Of a DNA stretch of 64,000 nt, positions 1-8,320 are shown piece by piece. Position numbers and translations under genes: made by a program. The stretch spans positions 1 to 64,000 of the forward strand of contig NZ_JABGCH010000011.1 of NCBI RefSeq assembly GCF_019799945.1, in the 5' to 3' direction. The stretch comes from Modestobacter marinus (GTDB lineage: Bacteria; Actinomycetota; Actinomycetes; Mycobacteriales; Geodermatophilaceae). Positions within the stretch are counted from its first letter, which is position 1, and the number at the start of each line of letters is the position of its first letter. Under the pieces are notes generated by a model. It saw only the letters and a list, made by a program, of their open reading frames with translations, ran no database searches and was not told where the DNA came from.

Positions 1-85
1 GCGAGCCTGCGAGTGGCGGGGGCAGGTGGCCCCCTTGCAGGGTCCCGCCGCGAGCCTGCGAGTGGCGGGGGGCAAGGGGGTCCTT
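1..85 (-). terminator. Palindromic terminator-like repeat downstream of the chemotaxis receptor
   Basis: This non-coding tail begins right after the receptor stop codon. Bases 30-38 (CCCCCTTGC) pair with 72-80 (GCAAGGGGG), and 44-49 (CCCGCC) with 64-69 (GGCGGG), leaving a loop at 50-63. The loop-side sequence is duplicated at 1-20, so the element is partly tandem. A related element follows rplI at 54631-54676 with matching changes in both arms. A role as transcription terminator or dispersed palindromic repeat is inferred. Confidence 0.6.
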
Positions 86-1732
86 CTAGTAGCTGAAGCG
101 GCCCACCGTGGTGCGCAGGTCCGAGGCCATCTTCGACAGCTCGTCCACCGCGGCCCGGGTCTGCCCCAGCGCCTGCGTCGTGGAGCTCGCCGCGCCGGAG
201 ACGCCGGTGATGGTGCGGGCGATCTCGGTCGACCCGCCGGCGGCCTCCTGCACCGACCGGGACATCTCGTTCGTCGTCGCGGTCTGCTCCTCCACCGCCG
301 AGGCGATGGTCAGCTGGAAGTCGTTGATCGAGGAGATCGTCTCGCTGATCCCGGTGATCGCCGCCGCCACGCTCCCCGCATCCCCCTGGATCGCCTCCAC
401 CCGCCGGGCGATGTCCTCGGTCGCCTTCGCCGTCTCCTGGGCCAGCTCCTTCACCTCGTTCGCGACCACCGCGAAACCCTTGCCCGCCTCACCGGCGCGG
501 GCCGCCTCGATGGTGGCGTTGAGCGCCAGCAGGTTGGTCTGCTCGGCGATGCTGGTGATCACCTTCACCACGTTGCCGATCTCCTGCGAGGACATCCCCA
601 GCTTGGTGATCGTCTCCGTCGTCGCCTGCGCCTCGGCCACCGCCTGCGCCGCCACCCGCGCCGCCTCGTTCGCGTTCTGGCTGATCTCCCGGATCGAGGC
701 GCCCATCTGCTCCGCACCCGCCGCCACCGTGCCCACGTTCCGGGACACCTCCTCCGCCGCCGACGTCACCACCCCGGACTGCGCGGAGGTCTCCTCCGCC
801 GACGCCGAGATCTGCGCCGACGACGCCGACAACTCCTCCGAGCTCGCCGCCACCGCGTCCGCGGAGCCGGCGACGGTGGTCATCAGACCGCGCAGGTTGT
901 GCACGGCGGTGTCCAGCGAGGCGCCCATCAGGCCCAGCTCGTCGCGGGTGCGCAGCCCGCTGGACCGGGTCAGGTCGCCCTCGGCCAGCGCGTCGGTGAC
1001 CGCCCGGACCCGTCCCAGACCACGGGCGATGCCCCGCGCGACGAGCACGCCGACGCCCAGCGCGACGGCGAGGCCGGCGATCAGCACGGTGAGCGAGAGG
1101 GTCAGCTGCGACCGGTACCGGTCCTGCGCGGCCGCGGCGGCCGCGCTCGCGTCCGCGTCCTCCAGGTCGGCGACCTGGTGGAGCAGGTCCTCCACCTCCT
1201 GCGCCAGCGGCGAGGCCTGGGCCGCGTTGGCCTCCATGAAGGCCGGGTGCTGCTTCGCCACCGCGAGCGGACCCACCACCGTCTGCGCCACCGTCACGTA
1301 CTGGTCGAACGTCGTCGCGGCCTGGTCCACCAGTTCCCGCTCCTCGGCGTCCGGGTCCGCCGCGAGGTAGGCGTCCATGGACTCGTGGAACGGCTCCTGG
1401 AGCTGGGACATGCCGTCGAGCAGCTGCTGGGCCTGGACCGGGTCCGTGGTCAGGGCGACGTCCCGGATCTGCTTCCGGGCCTCGGCGACGACGACGACGA
1501 TGTCGGCGGCCGCGCTGATCCTGGCGATGCTGCCCGAGTACAGGTCCTGGGTCGCCTCGGCGGAGCTGCTCAGCGCGGTGAGGCTCGACACCCCGATGCC
1601 CGCGGCGACCACGCCGGCCAGGCCGACCGCCGTGACGATCTTCGTGCTCACCCGGCGGTCGCCCCACCAGGAGGCCTTCCCTCCGGGACCGCGGTCGTCG
1701 GGGGAGAGGGCGGCGCGCGGACGGTCGGCCAT
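86..1732 (-). CDS. Methyl-accepting chemotaxis protein
   Basis: A 548-residue transmembrane chemoreceptor that would pass ligand or redox signals to a CheA/CheW complex. A first membrane segment lies near residues 29-50, an extracytoplasmic four-helix-type sensor region at 55-208, a second membrane segment at 210-232, and HAMP at about 233-285. The cytoplasmic signalling hairpin follows; its highly conserved tip ([19 protein letters not shown]) sits near 397-415. The ATG at 1732 is chosen because AGGAG lies just upstream and the protein then starts shortly before the first membrane helix; the open frame continues upstream without homology. No che genes are in the window, so its kinase partner is encoded elsewhere. 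The ligand cannot be read from the sequence. Confidence 0.93.
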   Translation of the reverse strand: MADRPRAALSPDDRGPGGKASWWGDRRVSTKIVTAVGLAGVVAAGIGVSSLTALSSSAEATQDLYSGSIARISAAADIVVVVAEARKQIRDVALTTDPVQAQQLLDGMSQLQEPFHESMDAYLAADPDAEERELVDQAATTFDQYVTVAQTVVGPLAVAKQHPAFMEANAAQASPLAQEVEDLLHQVADLEDADASAAAAAAQDRYRSQLTLSLTVLIAGLAVALGVGVLVARGIARGLGRVRAVTDALAEGDLTRSSGLRTRDELGLMGASLDTAVHNLRGLMTTVAGSADAVAASSEELSASSAQISASAEETSAQSGVVTSAAEEVSRNVGTVAAGAEQMGASIREISQNANEAARVAAQAVAEAQATTETITKLGMSSQEIGNVVKVITSIAEQTNLLALNATIEAARAGEAGKGFAVVANEVKELAQETAKATEDIARRVEAIQGDAGSVAAAITGISETISSINDFQLTIASAVEEQTATTNEMSRSVQEAAGGSTEIARTITGVSGAASSTTQALGQTRAAVDELSKMASDLRTTVGRFSY

Positions 1733-1942
1733 GGGAGGCTCCTGGAGGTCGGGCGGGTAGAGGTGGCAGGTGCTGCCGGCGCGCGTTCGACGTCGAGCCG
1801 CTGGCTCCCCTACGGGTGCCTGCCCCAGCGCAGCACCGGGTTCATCGGCACGCCCGCGCACCACTACAGCCGGCCCGCGGCCCCTGCCCGCGAAAGCCCG
1901 GCGGGGCGCCCGGGAAGGCGCTTCGGAGCCGTGTCGACAGGC

Positions 1943-2686
1943 TCAGCCGGCGAGCGCGGCCACCAGACGCTCGAGCACCGCGCGGACGCCGGCGAGGTCG
2001 GGCACCCGGTGCGCGGCGTCCGTCGGCCCCGCGCCGACCTTGACGCCCAGCCCGTCGGCGTCCAGCGCGCGGAACGCGTCCTCGTCGGTCACGTCGTCGC
2101 CGAGGTACAGCACGCCGCGGGCGCCGAGCTCGCGGGCGAGCCGGGTGAGCGCCGTCCCCTTGTCGGCGTCGGTGACGGCGAGCTCGAGGACGTCCTTCCC
2201 CGGCTTGGCCGTGTGGTGCGGCCCGCCGGCGGCGGCGGCGCGTTCCAGCAGCGCCCGGCCGGCGGCCGGGTCGGCGACGGTGCGGACGTGCACGGCGACG
2301 GCGGCCGGCTTGACCTCCAGCCGGGCGCCGGGCACCGCGTCGACCAGCGGGGACAGGACCGCGACGAGCTCGTCGCGGGCGGCCTGCAGCTCGCCGGTCA
2401 GCGGCCCGTCGAACTCCGCCCCGTGGCTGCCGATCCACCGGAAGGGCCCGGTGAAGCCGCTGGTCTGCTGCAGGTCGGCGACGCCCCGCCCGCTGACCAC
2501 CGCCACGGTGACGCCGTCGACCACGGCCAGCCGGGCGAGCAGCTCGGGAACGCCGGACTCGGGGACGGCGGCCGCCGGGTCGTCGACCAGCCGGGCGAGG
2601 ACGCCGTCGTAGTCGCTGGCCAGCAGCAGCGGACGCCGGGTCGCCAGGTCGTCCAGGGCGCGGGTGAGCCCGGGGTCCAGGGTCAT
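1943..2686 (-). CDS. otsB: Trehalose-6-phosphate phosphatase
   Basis: A 247-residue HAD-superfamily phosphatase converting trehalose 6-phosphate to trehalose, the second step of the OtsAB pathway, in the cytoplasm. HAD motif I (SDYDGVLA) carries the nucleophile Asp25 and acid/base Asp27. The C-terminal GDDVTDEDAF is HAD motif IV with the Mg-binding aspartates. Its ATG shares one base with the otsA stop codon (TGATG), so the two genes are translationally coupled. Length is typical of single-domain OtsB. The product would serve as osmolyte and desiccation protectant. Confidence 0.95.
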   Translation of the reverse strand: MTLDPGLTRALDDLATRRPLLLASDYDGVLARLVDDPAAAVPESGVPELLARLAVVDGVTVAVVSGRGVADLQQTSGFTGPFRWIGSHGAEFDGPLTGELQAARDELVAVLSPLVDAVPGARLEVKPAAVAVHVRTVADPAAGRALLERAAAAGGPHHTAKPGKDVLELAVTDADKGTALTRLARELGARGVLYLGDDVTDEDAFRALDADGLGVKVGAGPTDAAHRVPDLAGVRAVLERLVAALAG

Positions 2687-4104
2687 CAGGCCTGAGCCCG
2701 CAGCGAGTCGAAGAAGGAGTTGGCCCAGTGGTCCAGGTCGTGCCGGGCCACGTGCCGCCGCATCGCGCGCATCCGCTTGGTCGCCTCGGCCGGGTCCATC
2801 CGGAGGGCCCGGAGGAGCTGGTTCTTCACCCCGGCGATGTCGTGCGGGTTGACCAGCAGCGCCTGCTTGAGCTCCGCCGCGGCACCGGCGAACTCACTGA
2901 GCACCAGCACCCCGCCCAGGTCCCCGCGCGCGGCGACGTACTCCTTGGCGACCAGGTTCATCCCGTCCCGGTAGGGCGTCACGAGCATGACGTCGGCCGC
3001 CCGGTACATGGCGGCGAGCTCCTCGCGGGGCATCGACTGGTTGAAATAGCGGACGGCGGACCCGGCGATCGAGCCGTACAGCCCGTTGATGTGCCCGACC
3101 TGCTGCTCGATGGTCTCCCGCATCGTCACGTAGTGCTCGACCCGCTCCCGGCTGGGCGTGGCCACCTGCACGAAGGTCGTCTTCGGCGCCTCGATCGCGC
3201 CGTCCTCCAGCAGCTCCTGGAACGCCGCCAGCCGGACGGCGATCCCCTTGGTGTAGTCCAGCCGGTCGACGCCGAGCACGATCTTCTCCGGGCTGCCCAG
3301 CTCGGCCCGGATCTCCTTCGCCCGGGCGAGGACCTCCGGGGAGCTGGCCAGCTCGTCGAAGGACCGCACGTCGATGGAGATCGGGAAGGCCTTGGCCACC
3401 ACCGTGCGGCCCTCGTAGGAGATGGTGTTGCCCTTGGTCGGCAGGTCGTGCAGGCGGCGGGCCAGGGTGACGAAGTTGCTGGCCGCGGTGGGCAGCTGGA
3501 ATCCGATGAGGTCGGCGCCGAGCAGGCCCTCCACGATCGCCGAGCGCCACGGGAGCTGGGTGAACAGCTCGAAGGGCGGGAAGGGGATGTGCAGGAAGAA
3601 CCCGATGGTGAGGTCGGGACGGCGCTGGCGGAGCAGCGCCGGCACCAGCTGCAGCTGGTAGTCGTGCACCCAGACGATCGCGCCCTCGCCGGCCACCTCG
3701 GCGGCCCGCTCGGCGAACCGTCGGTTGACCTGCACGTAGGAGTCCCACCAGGCCCGGTGGTACTCGGGCTTCTCGACGACGTCGTGGTACAGCGGCCACA
3801 GCGAGGCGTTAGAGAACCCCTCGTAGTAGCGGTCGACCTCGTCCTCGGACAGCGGGACGGGGACCAGGTGCATGCCGCCGGAGTCGAAGGGCGCGGGGGC
3901 CTCACCGGCCGAGCCGGACCAGCCGACCCACGCCCCGCCCTGGCCGGCCACGAACGGCTCGAGCGCGGTGACCAGCCCGCCCGGGCTGCGCTGCCACCGC
4001 GTCGTCCCGTCGGGGTCGGTGACCTGGTCGACCGGCAGCCGGTTGGCCACTACCACGACGGGGCTCTCGGCTGCCACTCGTTGCTCCCCGCGCTCGGCTG
4101 GCAT
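2686..4104 (-). CDS. otsA: Trehalose-6-phosphate synthase
   Basis: A 472-residue GT20 glycosyltransferase joining a nucleotide-activated glucose to glucose 6-phosphate. Visible family signatures are the N-terminal VVVVANRLPV with the substrate loop, the GVDRLDYTKGI nucleotide-sugar segment, and DGMNLVAKEYVAAR near the C-terminus. The ATG at 4104 is preferred over a TTG seven codons upstream (4125), because homologous sequence begins shortly after it; no strong ribosome-binding site is seen for either. It precedes otsB with a one-base overlap. A parS-like palindrome lies about 80 bases upstream of the start. Confidence 0.95.
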   Translation of the reverse strand: MPAERGEQRVAAESPVVVVANRLPVDQVTDPDGTTRWQRSPGGLVTALEPFVAGQGGAWVGWSGSAGEAPAPFDSGGMHLVPVPLSEDEVDRYYEGFSNASLWPLYHDVVEKPEYHRAWWDSYVQVNRRFAERAAEVAGEGAIVWVHDYQLQLVPALLRQRRPDLTIGFFLHIPFPPFELFTQLPWRSAIVEGLLGADLIGFQLPTAASNFVTLARRLHDLPTKGNTISYEGRTVVAKAFPISIDVRSFDELASSPEVLARAKEIRAELGSPEKIVLGVDRLDYTKGIAVRLAAFQELLEDGAIEAPKTTFVQVATPSRERVEHYVTMRETIEQQVGHINGLYGSIAGSAVRYFNQSMPREELAAMYRAADVMLVTPYRDGMNLVAKEYVAARGDLGGVLVLSEFAGAAAELKQALLVNPHDIAGVKNQLLRALRMDPAEATKRMRAMRRHVARHDLDHWANSFFDSLRAQA

Positions 4105-4183
4105 TCCGTCGCCGACCCTACGCAACCCGGCGCCCGGGTGGCTCGTCCACCGCCCTCCGCCGGACCCCGCCTCAGCGCCGGCG

Positions 4184-4197
4184 GTTCCACGTGGAAC
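4184..4197. other. parS-like ParB-binding palindrome (perfect)
   Basis: GTTCCACGTGGAAC, a perfect 14-base palindrome, lies in the gap between otsA and the ABC ATPase gene. It matches the actinobacterial form of the parS consensus (GTTTCACGTGAAAC-like). Three more perfect copies occur in this window. Confidence 0.75.
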
Positions 4198-4207
4198 GAG
4201 GTGCCGG

Positions 4208-4963
4208 TCAGTAGTAGACGGCGAGGCGGCCGCGTGGTCCGTCCACGACCTCGACCTCGGAGTCGAAGACCCTGGTGAGGACGTCGTCCGTCATCATCTC
4301 GTCCGACGTGCCGACCGCCACGACCTGACCGTCCTTCAGGGCGCAGATCCGGTCCGCGTAGTGCCCGGCGAAGTTGATGTCGTGCAGGACGATCACGATG
4401 GTCCTGCCCAGCTCGGTCGCGGCCCGGGCGAGGTGCTGCATCATCTGCACCGAGTGCCGCATGTCCAGGTTGTTCAGCGGCTCGTCGAGGAGGACGTAGG
4501 CCGTGTCCTGGGCGGGGACCATCGCGACGTAGGCCCGCTGGCGCTGTCCCCCGGAGAGCTGGTCGAGGTAGCGGTCCTCGAGGTCCCGGAGGTCCAGGAA
4601 GTCGATCGCCCGGCTGATGAGCTCCTCGTCCGCCGTGGTGAGCCGGCCCCTGGAGTAGGGGAACCGGCCGAAGCCCACGAGCTGGCGCACGGTGAGGCGC
4701 GTGACGAAGTGGTTCTCCTGGCGGAGGATCGAGACGATCTTCGCGAGGTCCTTGGAGTCGGTGCGCGCGACGTCGTAGCCGGCGACCTCGATCGTCCCTT
4801 CGTCCATCCCGAGCAGCCGCCCGATCATGGTGAGGAGCGTGGACTTCCCGGCCCCGTTGGGACCGACGAGGGCGGTGATCCCACCGACGGGGATGGTGAG
4901 GTCGAGCGGTCCGATCGCGACCTCGTCGCTGTACTTCTTGACCACCCCGGTGGCTGTGATCAC
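4208..4963 (-). CDS. Iron-siderophore-type ABC transporter ATP-binding protein
   Basis: A 251-residue ABC ATPase of the siderophore/heme import type (YclP/CeuD-like). Walker A is GPNGAGKST, the signature is LSGGQRQRAYVAM, Walker B with its glutamate is YVLLDEPLNNLD, and the H-loop is VLHD. The LDEPLNNLDMRHSVQMM block is characteristic of this importer subgroup. Its GTG start overlaps the stop of the upstream permease remnant (GTGA). Only the C-terminal half of that permease survives, and no second permease or binding protein is nearby. The ATPase is intact but probably has no functional partner here; it may be decaying or serve another permease in trans. Confidence 0.88.
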   Translation of the reverse strand: MITATGVVKKYSDEVAIGPLDLTIPVGGITALVGPNGAGKSTLLTMIGRLLGMDEGTIEVAGYDVARTDSKDLAKIVSILRQENHFVTRLTVRQLVGFGRFPYSRGRLTTADEELISRAIDFLDLRDLEDRYLDQLSGGQRQRAYVAMVPAQDTAYVLLDEPLNNLDMRHSVQMMQHLARAATELGRTIVIVLHDINFAGHYADRICALKDGQVVAVGTSDEMMTDDVLTRVFDSEVEVVDGPRGRLAVYY

Positions 4964-5425
4964 AGGCGTCCCTTTCGGAGGATGTGGATCAGGAAGAACC
5001 CGCCCCCGCCGACCTCGATGATGATCCCGACCGATCCCTCCGCGTAGAACAGGTGGCGGAGGACGAAGTAGGCGCCGGAGAGCACCACGAACCCGGTCAG
5101 CCAGGCGACCGGGAAGACGTACCGGTGGTCGTGGGTGTCGGCGAGCTGGTAGGAGAGCATCGCCACGAGGAAGCCGAGGAAGGTCAGCGGGCCGACCAGT
5201 GCGGTGGAGACGGCCATGAGCACCGAGACCAGCAGCAGGACCTTCATCGTCTCGCGACGGTGGTCGAGTCCGAGGTTCACCGCCGCCTCACGGCCGAGGG
5301 CGAGGACGTCGAGCCGCCGGGCGTCCAGCCACAGACACCCACCGGCCAGCGCGACCAGCGGGACCGCGAGGGGCAGGTGGCCGGCGTCCGCGTTGGAGAC
5401 GTTGCCCAGGAGGCGGGCGTGTGAT
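4960..5425 (-). pseudogene. 5'-truncated FecCD-type siderophore permease
   Basis: About 150 codons match the C-terminal half of FecCD/CeuC-type iron-chelate permeases. They include the conserved segment [11 protein letters not shown], several membrane helices and STALVGPLTFLGFLVAML. Family members are usually about 310-340 residues, so the first half, including the start and several helices, is missing. Recognisable sequence stops near 5425; the frame stays open to about 5517 but only as low-complexity sequence overlapping the divergent aldo/keto reductase gene. The breakpoint therefore lies at that gene's upstream edge, and a deletion has removed the rest of the uptake operon. Confidence 0.75.
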
Positions 5426-5501
5426 CCGGCCCACCGCCCGCGCCGGCGCGGTTCCGGCCGCGATCCGGTTGCGCGCCGCCGGTCGGGGGCACGGGCAGGC
5501 C

Positions 5502-6494
5502 ATGCAGACCCGCACACTCCGCGACCTGACCGTCTCCGCCCAGGGCCTGGGCTGCATGGGGATGAGCGAGTTCTACGGCACCGGCGACCAGGCGGAGGCC
5601 GAGCGCACCGTCCAGCGGGCGCTCGACCTGGGCGTCACGTTCCTCGACACCGCCGACATGTACGGCCCGTTCACCAACGAGCGGCTGGTCGGCCAGGCCC
5701 TCGCCGGCCGCCGGGACGAGGTCGTGCTCGCCACCAAGTTCGGCAACGAGCGCGGCGAGGACGGGTCCTTCCGTGGCATCAACGGTCGACCCGAGTACGT
5801 CCACCGGGCCTGCGACGCCTCGCTGCAGCGGCTCGGCGTCGACGTCATCGACCTCTACTACCAGCACCGGGTCGACACCGCGGTGCCGATCGAGGACACC
5901 TGGGGCGCGCTCCGGGAGCTGGTCGAGGCCGGCAAGATCCGGCACGCCGGCATCTCCGAGGCGGCGCCGGAGACGATCCGCCGGGCGGACGCCGTCCAGC
6001 CGGTGACCGCCGTGCAGACCGAGTACTCGCTGTGGAGCCGCGACCCCGAGGACGACGGCGTGCTGGCGACCTGCGCCGAGCTCGGGATCGGGTTCGTCGC
6101 CTACTCGCCGATCGGCCGCGGATTCCTGTCCGGGCGGATCCGCAGCGTCGACGACCTGGCCCCCGACGACTTCCGGCGGCACAACCCGCGCTTCCAGGGC
6201 GAGGCCCTCGTGCGCAACCTGGAGTTGGTCGACCGGGTGCGTGCGCTCGCCGAGGCCAAGGGCGTCACCGCCACGCAGCTGGCGCTGGCCTGGGTGATGG
6301 CCAGGTCCGGCGCGGACGGTGGCCCGACGATCGTGCCCATCCCGGGGACCAAGCGGGTGCGGTACCTGGAGGAGAACGCCGCGGCCGCGGACGTCGAGCT
6401 GACCGCCGAGGACCTGCGTGCCCTGGACGAGGCGGTCCCTTCCGGCGCCGCCGCCGGGGACCGCTACCCCGACATGTCCACCGTCCACCGCTGA
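5502..6494 (+). CDS. Aldo/keto reductase
   Basis: A 330-residue NADPH-dependent oxidoreductase with a TIM-barrel fold. The catalytic tetrad is visible: Asp and Tyr in [10 protein letters not shown], Lys in ATKFGNE and His in YYQHRVD. The C-terminal [15 protein letters not shown] segment binds the cofactor phosphate. It resembles the AKR13/YajO-like group of actinobacterial reductases, whose natural substrates are mostly unknown. The ATG at 5502 places [12 protein letters not shown] at the normal N-terminal distance. The gene sits at the breakpoint of the truncated permease. Confidence 0.92.
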   Translation: MQTRTLRDLTVSAQGLGCMGMSEFYGTGDQAEAERTVQRALDLGVTFLDTADMYGPFTNERLVGQALAGRRDEVVLATKFGNERGEDGSFRGINGRPEYVHRACDASLQRLGVDVIDLYYQHRVDTAVPIEDTWGALRELVEAGKIRHAGISEAAPETIRRADAVQPVTAVQTEYSLWSRDPEDDGVLATCAELGIGFVAYSPIGRGFLSGRIRSVDDLAPDDFRRHNPRFQGEALVRNLELVDRVRALAEAKGVTATQLALAWVMARSGADGGPTIVPIPGTKRVRYLEENAAAADVELTAEDLRALDEAVPSGAAAGDRYPDMSTVHR

Positions 6495-6555
6495 GCCGCC
6501 CCACCCCCGGCAGGCAGGATGGGCGGGTGCACTCCCGTTCCTCCTGCCGCCTCCG

Positions 6556-6921
6556 GTGAGCACCCCCCTGGTGGTGGCGGCGACCGTCGTCGCCCTCGTC
6601 CTCGCCGCGCTGGGCGGGGTGAGCACCGGCCTGCGCCGGCGCATCGGCGCCGCGCACGTGGCCGGGGCGGCGCTGCTCGAGGCGCTGCTGCTCGTCCAGG
6701 CCGCCGTCGTCGTGGTGGGCATGGCCGGCGGCCATCGGCCGGCCGAGCTGGCCACCTTCCTGTCCTACCTGGTCAGCGTGGTGCTGCTCCCGGTGGCCGG
6801 GCTGCTGTGGGCGCGCAGCGAGCCGACCCGGTGGGCGGGGACGGTGCTCGGGGTCGCCGCGCTCGCCGTCACCGTCATGCTGTGGCGGCTGCTGGACCTG
6901 TGGGCGGTGACCCGTGGCTGA
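6556..6921 (+). CDS. Small four-helix membrane protein, unknown function
   Basis: A 121-residue protein with about four hydrophobic segments: residues 4-20, 32-55, 65-82 and 92-112. No catalytic motif is visible. The GTG at 6556 is the only sensible in-frame start after the aldo/keto reductase stop; no good ribosome-binding site is seen. Its last eight bases overlap the next gene, another small membrane protein, so the two are probably co-translated and may work together. I do not recognise the family. Confidence 0.65.
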   Translation: MSTPLVVAATVVALVLAALGGVSTGLRRRIGAAHVAGAALLEALLLVQAAVVVVGMAGGHRPAELATFLSYLVSVVLLPVAGLLWARSEPTRWAGTVLGVAALAVTVMLWRLLDLWAVTRG

Positions 6922-7375
6922 GCGACCGGGCCAGGAGCCGGCCGGCGCGCTGGGCGGTCCGGCCGCCGAGCCGGCGGGCGGGACGGTGGACACCTCCCGC
7001 GGCCCGGGCCGCGTGCTGGTGGCCGTGTACGGGGTGTTCGCGCTGGCCGCGGGCGCGCGGGCCGCGGTGCAGCTGGCCACGCAGTTCGACGAGGCCCCGC
7101 TGGCCTACCTGCTGTCCGCGCTGGCCGCCGCGGTGTACCTGGTGGCGACCGTGGCGTTGTCCCGCAGCGGGCGGCGTACTGCGCTGGTCGCCTGCACGGT
7201 GGAGCTGGTCGGCGTCCTCGTCGTCGGCACGCTCTCGCTGCTCGACCCGGCCGCCTTCCCGGACGAGACGGTCTGGTCGAACTACGGCCAGGGGTACGTC
7301 TTCATCCCGCTCGGGCTGCCGGTGCTCGGGCTGCTGTGGCTGCGCCACCAGGCGGAGGCCGACCGGCCCCGCTGA
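6914..7375 (+). CDS. Small membrane protein, unknown function
   Basis: A 153-residue protein starting with GTG inside the end of the preceding gene. A polar N-terminus of about 30 residues is followed by four hydrophobic segments, then a short polar C-terminus (RHQAEADRPR). A conserved-looking loop (WSNYGQGYVFIPLGLP) lies before the last helix. The eight-base overlap indicates translational coupling with the upstream membrane protein. Function cannot be inferred. Confidence 0.7.
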   Translation: MAERPGQEPAGALGGPAAEPAGGTVDTSRGPGRVLVAVYGVFALAAGARAAVQLATQFDEAPLAYLLSALAAAVYLVATVALSRSGRRTALVACTVELVGVLVVGTLSLLDPAAFPDETVWSNYGQGYVFIPLGLPVLGLLWLRHQAEADRPR

Positions 7376-7420
7376 CCCCCGGGGCCGGGGATCAGCGGGG
7401 CCGGGGATTAGCGGGGCGGG

Positions 7421-8161
7421 TCAGAACTCGCCGCCGAAGTCCCCACCGCCGAAGTCCCCGCCGCCGAAGTCGCCCCCGCCGTCGTCGTAACCGCCGCCGT
7501 CGCCGCCGTCCCCGGCGCCGTCCTGGTAGCCCTCGGCGTAGGCCTCCTCGTCGCCGCCGCCGAACAGGCCGCCGTCCCCGAGGCCGGTGTCGAACAGCGC
7601 GTCGGCCACAGCGGTGCCGACAACGACACCGGCGACCGTGCCGAGCAGGCTGCCGCCGATCATGCTGCCCATCCCCATGCCGCCGCCCATGCCGTAGCCG
7701 CCCCGGCCGTAGCCACCGGGGCCGTAGCCGCCGCCCTGGCCGTGACCGCCGCCGTACCCCGGGCCGCTGAAGGTGCGCTCCAGGAAGCCCGGCTGGCGGA
7801 ACTCGGCCCGGGTCGCGGCGCGCGCCAGGGTCTGCGGGTCGTCGCCGCGGGGGCGCTCACCCGGCGGGACCGCCGAGGAGAGCTGCTCGAGGACCTGCCG
7901 GCGCTGATCGGGGGTGAGCTTGGCGAAGGCCTCGGCGTGCGCCGCCTCGACCTGGTCCGGGGGAGCGGTGCGCAGCAGGTAGCGGTAGCGCTCGATCGCC
8001 TGCTCGTCCGCCGAGCGGGCCGGCTGCCGTCCGTACCCCTGCTCCGGGTACTGCTGCCCGTACCCCTGCTGGGGGTACTGCTGCGCGTACTGGCCGCCGT
8101 GTCCGGGGCCGTACGGGGAACGACGCTCACCGCGACCGAACAGCCTGTCCAGGAGTCCCAT
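7421..8161 (-). CDS. Glycine-rich protein with central helical segment, unknown function
   Basis: A 246-residue protein. The N-terminus is basic (MGLLDRLFGRGERR), followed by a Gln/Tyr/Gly-rich stretch with YGQQYPEQGYG-type repeats at about 22-48. Residues 50-120 are charged and helical (ADEQAIERYRYLL...). A Gly-rich hydrophobic part (MIGGSLLGTVAGVVVGTAV) resembles a glycine-zipper membrane segment, and the acidic tail ends in GGDFGGGDFGG repeats. It is transcribed divergently from the LOV-domain gene. The composition suggests a self-associating or membrane-peripheral protein; no enzyme motif is seen. Confidence 0.65.
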   Translation of the reverse strand: MGLLDRLFGRGERRSPYGPGHGGQYAQQYPQQGYGQQYPEQGYGRQPARSADEQAIERYRYLLRTAPPDQVEAAHAEAFAKLTPDQRRQVLEQLSSAVPPGERPRGDDPQTLARAATRAEFRQPGFLERTFSGPGYGGGHGQGGGYGPGGYGRGGYGMGGGMGMGSMIGGSLLGTVAGVVVGTAVADALFDTGLGDGGLFGGGDEEAYAEGYQDGAGDGGDGGGYDDGGGDFGGGDFGGGDFGGEF

Positions 8162-8307
8162 GGCACGTCCTCTCCCGGGAGCCCGTGCTCCCGTCTCCGC
8201 CGCCCAGCACGACGAGTGGCACCGGCCGGGCGTTCCCGGCCTACCCCGGGTCGCCCGGCCGGAACCCGGGCGTCACCCTGTCGGTGGTGGGCAACCGAGT
8301 GCCTCGC

Positions 8308-8320
8308 TAATGTCCTGGCG
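8308..8320 (+). promoter_or_regulatory. Putative leaderless promoter -10 of the LOV gene
   Basis: TAATGT at 8308-8313 is followed after six bases by the GTG start at 8320. A -10 element at that distance puts transcription start at the initiation codon, as in leaderless actinobacterial mRNAs. No ribosome-binding site is present, which agrees. Confidence 0.45.

Noticed and set aside
26-2695. Very long open frames antisense to the chemoreceptor, otsB, otsA and most other genes (some over 1000 codons)
   Set aside because: In such GC-rich DNA the antisense frames stay open by chance. Their Arg/Gly/Ala/Pro-rich translations show no family motifs, while the opposite strand carries clear genes.
7381-7412. 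Direct repeat GGGGCCGGGGATCAGC / GGGGCCGGGGATTAGC between two gene ends
   Set aside because: It is short and lies between convergent stops, with no pairing or regulatory pattern beyond simple duplication.
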